64,000 nucleotides of DNA, from positions 34,067-98,066 of the forward strand of contig CANQCS010000005.1 of assembly GCA_947589745.1 (NCBI GenBank), given 5' to 3'. Positions 1 to 7,883 of this stretch are shown here, in pieces (positions within the stretch are counted from its first letter, which is position 1; every line of letters starts with the position of its first letter). This DNA is from an uncultured Oscillospiraceae bacterium (lineage in GTDB: Bacteria; Bacillota; Clostridia; Oscillospirales; Oscillospiraceae). Made by a program: the position numbers and the translations under genes. The notes under the pieces are model-generated. The model saw only the letters and a program-made list of their open reading frames with translations, did no database searches and was not told the DNA's origin.

Positions 1-1
1 G

Positions 2-130
2 CCCGAGGAGGCGGAGGCGGTATCCCACGCCGCCTACCAGCAGCGGCAGTTCGACCTGCTGGCCGATGGCGTCCGCAGCGCGCTGGACATGCCCGCCATC
101 TACCGCATACTGGACCATTCTTTTTCTTGA
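2..130 (+). CDS. 3' end of a truncated CDS (…DLLADGVRSALDMPAIYRILDHSFS*)
   Basis: Open frame from the window edge; stop TGA lies in the loop of repeat copy A. Confidence 0.45.
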   Translation, partial: PEEAEAVSHAAYQQRQFDLLADGVRSALDMPAIYRILDHSFS

Positions 131-215
131 AAGAAAAAGAATCAAAAAGAACTTTACCCTCGCTCTCAAAGCGCTGCGGCCCCCGGGTCTTCCGCCCGGT
201 GACGATACGCTCTTC
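117..215 (+). repeat. Interspersed terminator-like repeat, copy A
   Basis: ATTCTTTTTCTTGAAAGAAAAAGAATCAAAAAGAACTTTA…CTCTCAAAGCG, matches the other copies. Confidence 0.8.
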
Positions 216-339
216 TCAGGGAGAGAACCGCTTCACAGCAGAAACGTGGGGCAGACGAAACCTGTCTGCCCCGCGTTTCCGCATCGACACCTGTATGAAA
301 AAAGGACGTGCCTCCCGGCACGTCCTTTTAATCAATTCC

Positions 340-1131
340 TTACATCAGCTTCGTGGTGTAGTACACCAGCTCCGCAAAGAGCAGGATACCAGCCACCCAC
401 ATCACGTAGTAGGTCAGGGTGGGCAGCGCCAGCGCCGCCAGCACACAGACAAGCCCAGCCCCCAGGGTGGCATAGACAATGCGGTAGTCGCACTCCACGG
501 AGAAGATCCGAATGTCCTTCAGCTTGCCCTCGTTCTGCTGGACCTTGCGCACCAGCGCGGCCGCGGCGACCAGGAGCACAGCGCCAACCACCGCGCCCAC
601 GATCACCGGCACCCCCCAGGTGACGGAGGCAGCCGAGGCGCCCCGGATCCACACGGTAAAGAGCACACAGGCCAGCGCCGTGGTGCACAGGAAGCACTCA
701 TGCTGATACAGCAGGTAGACCAGCGCCAGCACCGTGACCACGGGGACCAGGATGCACATGGCGGTGACGCCGGTGCCGTCCGTGAACTGGGTCATGACCC
801 AGCCGGACACCGCCAGGAACAGGCCGATGCCGAGGCACAGGGACCCGGCCATGGACATGGTTCTCGCCTTTTTGCCCGTCTTCTTTTTGGATAGGTAGAG
901 GATCACGCCGCCCACCACAGCGGCGATCAGTCCCGCCAGGGCGCCCCAGCGGAGGACGTGATACCACGTGAGCATGGTATCCACATAACCGGCCACGTAG
1001 CCGCGGTAGACGATCAGCAAATAACACTCTGCGGCGAGGCCCAGCAGGAATGCGTTAAACACCCGGCGCAGAGTCAGATTTTCCTTCTCTTCCCGCTCCG
1101 CCCGCTTCTGACTGATAGGTTTCTTCGACAT
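340..1131 (-). CDS. Multi-pass membrane protein of unknown function
   Basis: 263 aa ORF, hydrophobic segments, charged N-terminus MSKKPISQKRAEREEKE. Confidence 0.75.
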   Translation of the reverse strand: MSKKPISQKRAEREEKENLTLRRVFNAFLLGLAAECYLLIVYRGYVAGYVDTMLTWYHVLRWGALAGLIAAVVGGVILYLSKKKTGKKARTMSMAGSLCLGIGLFLAVSGWVMTQFTDGTGVTAMCILVPVVTVLALVYLLYQHECFLCTTALACVLFTVWIRGASAASVTWGVPVIVGAVVGAVLLVAAAALVRKVQQNEGKLKDIRIFSVECDYRIVYATLGAGLVCVLAALALPTLTYYVMWVAGILLFAELVYYTTKLM

Positions 1132-1294
1132 ATATGGAACCCTCCAAATGGATTATCGTTACCGTAAAATCATCGCCTTATAGCGAACGCCTGATTATTA
1201 TATCAGAGCCGTGCATATTTTGCAAGAGAAAATATTTTTTTATCTGAAAAAGAGGATCGTTCCCCGGAGAGGGACTTATCCGTCCCTCCCACGA

Positions 1295-1395
1295 GAAGCC
1301 TCTTTCGTTACCGTGCGGGAAACGCCGGTATCGCAGCGTCTTGAGAGCGACAGTAAAGTTCTTTTTGATTCTTTTTCTTTCAGGAAAAAGAATCA
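1295..1395 (-). repeat. Interspersed terminator-like repeat, copy B
   Basis: Stem TGATTC…GAATCA (1366-1395) overlaps the mreB stop codon. Confidence 0.85.
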
Positions 1396-2421
1396 GTTGA
1401 CCTGACGGCGGCGGGAGAGGTTGATGGTGCCCTCCTGGAGCTCGCCGATCATATCCAGGCTCTGGCCCGTGCCCTGGGCCACGCAGGCGATGGCGTTCTC
1501 CGCCACCATGGTGGCGATGCCGGTACGGGAGGTGATGAGCTTGTCGAAGCCGTACACCAGGCTGCCGCCGCCGGTCATGACGATGCCGTTGGTGGACACG
1601 TCCGCGATCAGCTCCGGGGGCGTCCGCTCCAGCACCGCGTGGATGCTCTCCAGGATGCGCTCGGTGGGCTCCTCAAAGGCCTCCATCATCTCCACGGAGG
1701 ACACGGTGATGGTCTTGGGCAGGCCGGTCAGCAGGCAGCGGCCCTTCACGTCCATGAAAGCCTCCTCCTCCCGGGGATAGACGCAGCCAATGGCCATCTT
1801 CATCCGCTCCGCCGTGCTCTCGCCCACCAGGATGTTGTGCTTGCGGCGCATATACTTGACCACGGACTCGTTGAACTGGTCCCCGGCCACCTTGATGGAG
1901 GCGGACTCCACCACGCCGCCCAGGGAGATGACCGCGATATCGGCGGTACCGCCGCCGATATCCACCACCATGTGGCCGTCGGGCTTCTGGATATCGATGC
2001 CCGCGCCGATGGCGGCGGCCACGGGCTCCTCGATGAGGTACACCCGGCGGCAGCCGGCCTGGATGCCCGCGTCCACCACGGCGCGCTCCTCTACCTCGGT
2101 GATGCCGGAGGGCACGCAGATGATGACCCGGGGTTTGAAGATCATAAACCCGGCCACCTTGCGGATGAACTCCTTCAGCATCCGCTCGGTCATGTCATAG
2201 TCGGAGATGACGCCCTCCCGCAGGGGACGGATGGCGACGATATTCCCCGGGGTACGGCCCAGCATCTGGCGGGCCTCCTCGCCCACCTTCAGCAGCTTGC
2301 CGGTGTTCTTGTCCATAGCGACCACGGAGGGCTCATTGAGGACGATGCCCTTCCCTTTTACATATACCAAAACGGATGCGGTACCCAGGTCGATACCGAT
2401 GTCTTTCGCAAATGCGCACAT
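1393..2421 (-). CDS. mreB: Rod shape-determining protein MreB
   Basis: GIDLGTASVLVYVKGKGIVLNEPSVVA, VVDIGGGTADIAVISLGG. Confidence 0.95.
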   Translation of the reverse strand: MCAFAKDIGIDLGTASVLVYVKGKGIVLNEPSVVAMDKNTGKLLKVGEEARQMLGRTPGNIVAIRPLREGVISDYDMTERMLKEFIRKVAGFMIFKPRVIICVPSGITEVEERAVVDAGIQAGCRRVYLIEEPVAAAIGAGIDIQKPDGHMVVDIGGGTADIAVISLGGVVESASIKVAGDQFNESVVKYMRRKHNILVGESTAERMKMAIGCVYPREEEAFMDVKGRCLLTGLPKTITVSSVEMMEAFEEPTERILESIHAVLERTPPELIADVSTNGIVMTGGGSLVYGFDKLITSRTGIATMVAENAIACVAQGTGQSLDMIGELQEGTINLSRRRQVN

Positions 2422-2563
2422 ATACTTCCACCTCGTCCGTTGTTTTTCTATTGTGAGCAGAAACCGCTGCGGGTACTCTAAAAAACTATTATACTAAGCC
2501 AACCCAATTTTTGCAAGCCGTTGTGACAACTTTCTTCCTTGAATTTTCCACAAAAAGGTCCGC

Positions 2564-3241
2564 TCAGTCCTCTGTTTCTTTTTCCGGGTGTCCTCCGGCC
2601 AGCGACGCGCAGACCACCGAGGCGGCCCCCGCCTCCATCAGCGCCGCGGCGCAGGCGGAGAGGGTGCTGCCGGTGGTGGCCACGTCGTCGATGAGCAGGA
2701 ACCGCCTGCCCGCCGCCCGCTCCGGGTGGGGCACGGCGTAGACGCCCTTCACGTTTTCCCGCCGCCGGGCCGGGTCGTCCAGAGAGGACTGGGCGGGATT
2801 GTTGCGGACCTTCCGGGCGACCCGCTCCGCCTTCATGCCCATCTCCCGGGCCGCGGCCTTTGCCAGGAGCTGGGCCTGGTCGAAGCCCCGCTCGCAGCTG
2901 CGCCGGAAGCTCACCGGCACATAGGTCACGGCGTCGAACTGTCCCGCCAGCTGTCCGGCGGCCTGGGCCACATAGCGACCGAAGACCCGGGTGCGCCAGG
3001 ACTTCTTGCCGAACTTCAGGGCACGGATGCCGTCCCGCACCGGGCCCTCGTAGTAGAACGCCACGGCGCAGGGAAAGTCCCCCACCTGCCGGAGGATTTT
3101 ATCTTCCTCAATAAAGGGCAGGGCCGGCCTGCACGCTTCGCACACCCCGTCGCCGGAGCGGTCCATCAGCTGGCCGCAGAACGCACAGCGGGGAGGGAAT
3201 AAAATATCCAGCACGGCGGTGCTGAACATTTTTAGTGTCAT
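2564..3241 (-). CDS. comF: ComF family / phosphoribosyltransferase-like protein
   Basis: CAFCGQL…CEAC N-terminal Cys motif; FLLIDDVATTGSTLSACAAAL PRPP motif. Confidence 0.9.
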   Translation of the reverse strand: MTLKMFSTAVLDILFPPRCAFCGQLMDRSGDGVCEACRPALPFIEEDKILRQVGDFPCAVAFYYEGPVRDGIRALKFGKKSWRTRVFGRYVAQAAGQLAGQFDAVTYVPVSFRRSCERGFDQAQLLAKAAAREMGMKAERVARKVRNNPAQSSLDDPARRRENVKGVYAVPHPERAAGRRFLLIDDVATTGSTLSACAAALMEAGAASVVCASLAGGHPEKETED

Positions 3242-3420
3242 AGGTCGTCGCCCCCGATTTCGATTTCGCCGTGGCGATCCTCGAAACCTTCCACGTACTT
3301 TTCTAACGCATATTCGATCTCCTTGTTGGCCGACCGCTTGTTGCGAACGGCGATCACCTTTATTTTAGCAAGTAGCTCCTCGGATACCCTCAGGGAAAAG
3401 GGTGTGTAATAATTGCCCAT
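3238..3420 (-). CDS. Small ribbon-helix-helix (Arc-like) DNA-binding protein
   Basis: FSLRVSEELLAKIKVIAVRNKRSANKEIEYALEKYV; overlaps comF start. Confidence 0.75.
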   Translation of the reverse strand: MGNYYTPFSLRVSEELLAKIKVIAVRNKRSANKEIEYALEKYVEGFEDRHGEIEIGGDDL

Positions 3421-3499
3421 AACCAACCTCACATTGTTTGTTTTGATATCAGAGGGAGCACAACATCCAACACGGCGTCTCTGTCCATTTTGAGGCCGC

Positions 3500-3721
3500 T
3501 CATAATAACCTCCTGGGATACGGGCGCTTCTCGTCGGTCAGCCCGGCCAGATAATCCATGCTGGTATCCAGCGCCAGCGCGATGCGGCGCAGCTGCTCAA
3601 AGGTATAATACCGCTTGCCGTTCTCCAGCTTGGAATAATCGCTCTGGTCGATGCCGGTCAGCATTTGCATTTTGATCTGCGTATAGCCCCGCTCTTTGCG
3701 GAGTTCCTGTAACCTGGTCAT
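3500..3721 (-). CDS. XRE-family HTH regulator
   Basis: LRKERGYTQIKMQMLTGIDQSDYSKLENGKRYYTFEQLRRIALAL. Confidence 0.9.
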   Translation of the reverse strand: MTRLQELRKERGYTQIKMQMLTGIDQSDYSKLENGKRYYTFEQLRRIALALDTSMDYLAGLTDEKRPYPRRLL

Positions 3722-3742
3722 ATCATCACCAACTCTATTATG

Positions 3743-3782
3743 TCAATTTGACCTATTCAAATTATGGTGATTCTGACCTATT
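3743..3782. promoter_or_regulatory. Candidate operator upstream of the XRE gene
   Basis: AATTTGA-CCTAT-TCAAATT perfect inverted repeat (3745-3763) plus TGACCTATT direct repeat (3749, 3774). Confidence 0.45.
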
Positions 3783-3783
3783 G

Positions 3784-4010
3784 CGTGGGGCTCCGCCCCC
3801 TCGGAAATGATTTGCACCTTGCAGGTGCAGGCGCTCCCCTGGGTTACTTTTCCCTTGCCGGAAAAGTAACCAAAAGGGCCCTCAAGGGGCTGGCGCCCCC
3901 TGAGAACCCCTCATTTCTTTTTTTATTTTGCGCTCACCCTTTGGTTGGTTGGGTCTAAACTGTTCTTGCTCCCGTGTATGAGGCGAAGCGGCTACTTTAG
4001 TATGTTCACA
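3784..4010 (+). repeat. Multi-hairpin structured repeat, copy 1
   Basis: GGGGCTCCGCCCC; GCACCTTGCAGGTGC; GGTTACTTTTCC…GGAAAAGTAACC; conserved tail GTCTAAACTGTTCTTGCTCCCGTGTATG. Confidence 0.8.
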
Positions 4011-4153
4011 AGAAATACCAGCAAAAATCCCTCGGCGCGTCCCACGTTTCGGGGTGCTACTTACCCTTCGTGCGTCCATGCTTACCTCGCAAGATGGAGG
4101 GGATTGGCGGAACTGGGTGGGAATGGTGGAGAGAGTGGAGCGGGGCGGATAGT

Positions 4154-4381
4154 TTAACCTTTCTGTTTCTTCTCACACAGCACCCACAGCCCCAGACACA
4201 CCAGCGCTCCCGCCGCGAACGGCACGGCGGGCAGCAGTCCTACCCAGGCCGGTGCGCTGCATCCCCCGTACTTTCCGCAGTAGTACATGGACACGTTGTT
4301 CCACGCCCCCACCCCCACCGCCAGATGGGACAGGATCAAAGTCACGGTCAGCAGGACCCGTGGCAGCCATTTGCTTTTCAT
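4154..4381 (-). CDS. Small membrane protein
   Basis: 75 aa, two hydrophobic segments. Confidence 0.6.
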   Translation of the reverse strand: MKSKWLPRVLLTVTLILSHLAVGVGAWNNVSMYYCGKYGGCSAPAWVGLLPAVPFAAGALVCLGLWVLCEKKQKG

Positions 4382-4398
4382 ATCGCCGTCTCCTTACA

Positions 4399-4854
4399 TT
4401 ACTTTTTTCGGAGAAGCAGCACGATCCCGCAAACCACCGCCGCGGCGCACAGTCCCAGCAGTATCCCGCCGCCGTCGATGGTCACCATCGACGACTCGCT
4501 CAAAACCTCCGCCGCCTCGGGCCGGAGCACCATGGCCAGCGCCCATGCCGCCAGACACACCAACCCGGCGGCGATCAGCCCCAGCCCCAGCGCGTTCCGC
4601 CGCCGGTCTGTCCCCTGTGTAGATTCCGGCGGTGTTTCACGTGAAACATCTGTTCTGATATCCTCCTTCAGCAGCGCGTCCAGGCTCACGCCGAAGTAGG
4701 TGCTGATGGCCAGCAGCTTGTCCGTGTCGGGGGTGGCCTGGCCGCCCTCCCACTTGGAGACGGCCTGCCGGCTGACGCCCAGGGCCTCGGCCAGCTTCTC
4801 CTGGCTCAGCCCCCTGGCCTTCCGCAGCTCGTAGAGTTTTTCGGGAAATCCCAT
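4399..4854 (-). CDS. XRE-family HTH regulator with C-terminal transmembrane helices
   Basis: LSQEKLAEALGVSRQAVSKWEGGQATPDTDKL plus two hydrophobic C-terminal segments. Confidence 0.9.
   Translation of the reverse strand: MGFPEKLYELRKARGLSQEKLAEALGVSRQAVSKWEGGQATPDTDKLLAISTYFGVSLDALLKEDIRTDVSRETPPESTQGTDRRRNALGLGLIAAGLVCLAAWALAMVLRPEAAEVLSESSMVTIDGGGILLGLCAAAVVCGIVLLLRKK
4633..4648. promoter_or_regulatory. parS-like ParB binding site
   Basis: TGTTTCACGTGAAACA, perfect 16-bp palindrome matching the canonical parS pattern. Confidence 0.85.
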
Positions 4855-5006
4855 GTTGCTTCACCTGCCTCTAAGGATACCGGAAACGGCGGTGGAATGC
4901 GATACACGCGGGCTGACACTTCCGCAACCCACGGTAGCAGTTGTTATCATACCCGTTTTCCCGCCAAAAAGCAAGGCCGCCGTGGCACCCCCGGCGGCCT
5001 TGCGCG

Positions 5007-5948
5007 CTATTTCAGGATAGACAGGCTGGCATAGGACCCGCACCCCGCGTCGTCCAGGAGCACCACCCCGTGGGAGATATCCTCCTCCCCCAGGTCGTAG
5101 GCGGTGTGCTTCCTGCCACCGTTGGCGTAGCTCTCCTCCACCACCACCCAGGCGGTCCCCGCCGCGCAGCGGAACTCCGGCATCGGATCGGACAGCGCCA
5201 CATCCTCCGTCCCCAGCAGGGCGCCGTCCCCGCCGTACTGGTACACCGTCAGTTGTTCCAGCCGCTCCACCTGCCGGACCTCCACGGTGATGGACACGGT
5301 GGTCTCCTCCTCCGTCTCCCCGTTCCTGGTGCTCCGGTAGGTCTGGTCTTCGTTGACGGTCATGCCCCCGGCGCCGCCGTAGCTGTTGCCGCTGCCGTCC
5401 ATGTAGAACCGGCCGTCCCGGGTCTGGTACACCCGGTAGAGGGTCCAGATCGTGCCGGTGTCCTGCTCCGACCAGTCCGGCCCCGCGCCAAGGGGCGGGC
5501 CCACATAGATTACGCCGCTGGCGGACATGTACGCCCCCTCGTCGGTGTGTTTGATCTGGGTCCCCTCCTCGCCGGGCCCCATGTCGGACTGGACGGCGCT
5601 CACCGGATACCCGTTCTCGTTGTAGGTGTAGAGCAGCAGCCTATACCCTTTCTTCATCCCCGGGAAGGTCACGTTCCCCGCCTCGTCCGTCACGCCGAAG
5701 AGTACCTCCCGGTCGAAGGCCACATTCCCGATACCATCCAGCTTCATGCTCTCGGACCCGTAGACCTCCAGGGCCGGGTTGTCGTAGAAATCGCTCCTGA
5801 TCTGGCCCTCCGTATCCATCTGTTCGGCCACCGCGTAGAAGCCGCAGAAGACGTCCTCATAGTCCTCCTCCTTCTCCGGCCGCGCCAGGGAACAGCCGGA
5901 GAGGCACAGGCTCAGGACCAGCGCCAGGCAGAAAATTTTACTTTTCAT
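5007..5948 (-). CDS. Lipoprotein of unknown function
   Basis: MKSKIFCLALVLSLCLSGCSLA lipobox. Confidence 0.75.
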   Translation of the reverse strand: MKSKIFCLALVLSLCLSGCSLARPEKEEDYEDVFCGFYAVAEQMDTEGQIRSDFYDNPALEVYGSESMKLDGIGNVAFDREVLFGVTDEAGNVTFPGMKKGYRLLLYTYNENGYPVSAVQSDMGPGEEGTQIKHTDEGAYMSASGVIYVGPPLGAGPDWSEQDTGTIWTLYRVYQTRDGRFYMDGSGNSYGGAGGMTVNEDQTYRSTRNGETEEETTVSITVEVRQVERLEQLTVYQYGGDGALLGTEDVALSDPMPEFRCAAGTAWVVVEESYANGGRKHTAYDLGEEDISHGVVLLDDAGCGSYASLSILK

Positions 5949-6177
5949 CGTCCGTTTCCTCCAATCGTCCGTCAAAGCGGAGGATGTCCCCCACCTGACA
6001 GTCCAGATAGTAGCAGATTTTATTGATGGTGTGGAACCGCACGCCGCTGGCCTTCCCGGAGCGGAGAATGGACAGGTTGGCCTCGGTGATGCCCACCTTG
6101 GCGCACAGCTCCTTGCTGGTCATCCCCCGCTCCTTCAGCAGCTCGCTGAGATGCACCGTAATGGCCATGGCGTCCAC
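5938..6177 (-). CDS. XRE/YozG-type HTH regulator
   Basis: LSELLKERGMTSKELCAKVGITEANLSILRSGKASGVRFHTINKICYYLDCQVGDIL. Confidence 0.9.
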   Translation of the reverse strand: MDAMAITVHLSELLKERGMTSKELCAKVGITEANLSILRSGKASGVRFHTINKICYYLDCQVGDILRFDGRLEETDDEK

Positions 6178-6178
6178 C

Positions 6179-7057
6179 TCATATAATAGACGCGCTGTCG
6201 TCCTGGAGCTCCTTGCCCCGCTGGAGACATCGGCACAGCAGGTACAGCGCCGTGGACAGCACCAGGGGAAAGATGGGGAAGTCCACCCGGAAGTGGGAGC
6301 TGTACAGCGCCCCCAGCGCCGCCAGCTGGAGCACGTTGGCCGCCACCGCCAGCACCACCGTGGCCTGGGCGACGCCCTTGCAGCTCCGGGCCGTCTGTCC
6401 GCAGAGCGCCAGGGTGTCCTCCCCGAAGTCCAGGGCCCCCAGCCGTCCGGCCAGCCGCGCGCCCCACACCAGGGTCAATGCCGCCAGCAGGTTCGGCGCC
6501 AGCCGCAGCACCGCCACCGCCGCCATCACCGCCAGGGTGGGCCCCAGGTCCGGGCTGTTCGCCGCGATGGGCAGATCGCCGGTGACGGTGTTCCCGCTCT
6601 TCACCGCCTCCCAGTCCCGCAGCAGGCCGGACACGCACCCATACACCGCCGCCAGGGCCAGCAGGGCCGCGCACCCCAGCAGCAGGGGCTTCAGCGCCGC
6701 CGCCAGCCGGTCCGCCGGGGCGGCCTCCAGTCCCCGCAGCACGTCCAGGGCGAACCAGGCCACCAGCACGGACACCGCCGCCCCCGCCGACGCCATGGGG
6801 AAGAACTGCCCGCTGCCGCTCCCCAGCAGCGTGGGGTTGGCCCCGAACCAGCAGAACAGGAACAGCAGTCCCGACAGCAGCACCAGCAGACCGTCCCTGG
6901 GGTACAGCCGCTTTCGCCGCAGCCACAGCGCCAGCAGTCCCGCCAGCGGCAGCGCCGTCAGGACCAGCACCACCGCCCAGGCCGCCATATTCCCCGCCCC
7001 GCCGGACAGGGACAGCTCCCGGAGCCAGAGTCCGAATTTTCCAAACATCTCTTGCAC
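6179..7057 (-). CDS. Membrane protein, DUF2975-like
   Basis: Multi-pass; C-term LQRGKELQDDSASII; immediately upstream of a YozG-like HTH gene. Confidence 0.65.
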   Translation of the reverse strand: MQEMFGKFGLWLRELSLSGGAGNMAAWAVVLVLTALPLAGLLALWLRRKRLYPRDGLLVLLSGLLFLFCWFGANPTLLGSGSGQFFPMASAGAAVSVLVAWFALDVLRGLEAAPADRLAAALKPLLLGCAALLALAAVYGCVSGLLRDWEAVKSGNTVTGDLPIAANSPDLGPTLAVMAAVAVLRLAPNLLAALTLVWGARLAGRLGALDFGEDTLALCGQTARSCKGVAQATVVLAVAANVLQLAALGALYSSHFRVDFPIFPLVLSTALYLLCRCLQRGKELQDDSASII

Positions 7058-7065
7058 CTCCCAAA

Positions 7066-7128
7066 ATTATCGTTCTACGATAATCTGATGGTCCTATGGT
7101 AGCACAGGAATTATCGTTTGTCAATAAT
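7066..7128 (-). promoter_or_regulatory. Promoter/operator pair for the 7057→5007 operon
   Basis: ATTATCGTTCTACGATAAT (7066-7084) and ATTATCGTTTGTCAATAAT (7110-7128); TTGACA -35 on minus strand overlaps the second site. Confidence 0.5.
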
Positions 7129-7193
7129 TTTTAAAAGGAAATTTGTTCCTTTTTGAGGAAGTGTTAACTAACTGTAAATTTCCATGGAACGTC

Positions 7194-7223
7194 TTGACAA
7201 ATGACGACTTGTCATTGTATGAT
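7194..7223 (+). promoter_or_regulatory. Promoter with operator in spacer for tetR/ABC operon
   Basis: TTGACA (7194-7199), 18-bp spacer containing AATGAC-GACTT-GTCATT, TATGAT (7218-7223). Confidence 0.65.
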
Positions 7224-7256
7224 GTGTGCCGGATTTATACAATGGGAGGGACGATC

Positions 7257-7883
7257 ATGCCCACCAGCACATTTTTCAACCTGCCCGAGGAGAAGCGGCA
7301 GCGGCTCATGCGCTCCGCCATGGAGGAGTTCTCCAAGCGGCCCTACGGCGAGGTGCCCCTCAGCGGCATCATCCAGTCCGCCGGGATCCCCCGTGGCAGC
7401 TTTTACCAATATTTTGCCGACAAGACCGACCTGTTCCAGTACGTCCTGAGCCAGATCAGCCAGCGGATGCGGGGGCTCATCGGCGAGAGCCTGGACCGCT
7501 GCGGCGGGGACCTGCTGGACCTGCCGCTGGCCCTCTTCGACTGGGCGATGGAGTTCCTGCGGGAGGACGAGGAGGAGGCCCGGACCATCCTCTGCATCGT
7601 GCAGCACAACGCCGCCCTGGGCTCGGGGCAGATCTGGGACGTGGAGGCCACGGTGCGGCTGCTGCTGGAGCGGGTGGACCTGACGCCCCTTTGCCTGGAC
7701 GGCCGGGGCGAGGTCTGCGCCCTGCTGGATCTGCTGCTGTCCTCCGCCGGACAGGCGGTGGGCGCGGCCTGCTGCCATCCCGCCAAGGCGGAGCTCTGCC
7801 GCACCCACTTGCAGTATAAAATTGAAATTATCCGGGCCGGTGTGCTCAGCCGCCGGTCTGACAAGGAGGCATCCCCGTGCTGA
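7257..7883 (+). CDS. TetR/AcrR family regulator
   Basis: N-terminal HTH …EEFSKRPYGEVPLSGIIQSAGIPRGSFYQYFADKTDLFQYV. Confidence 0.92.
   Translation: MPTSTFFNLPEEKRQRLMRSAMEEFSKRPYGEVPLSGIIQSAGIPRGSFYQYFADKTDLFQYVLSQISQRMRGLIGESLDRCGGDLLDLPLALFDWAMEFLREDEEEARTILCIVQHNAALGSGQIWDVEATVRLLLERVDLTPLCLDGRGEVCALLDLLLSSAGQAVGAACCHPAKAELCRTHLQYKIEIIRAGVLSRRSDKEASPC

Noticed and set aside
955-980. ACCACGTGAGC as a second parS
   Set aside because: Has the CACGTG core but lacks the GTTTC/GAAAC flanks of parS.
3882-4079. 65-aa ORF (…AASPHTREQEQFRPNQPKGERKIKK…)
   Set aside because: Translation of the multi-hairpin repeat; similar peptides arise from the other copies, so probably spurious.
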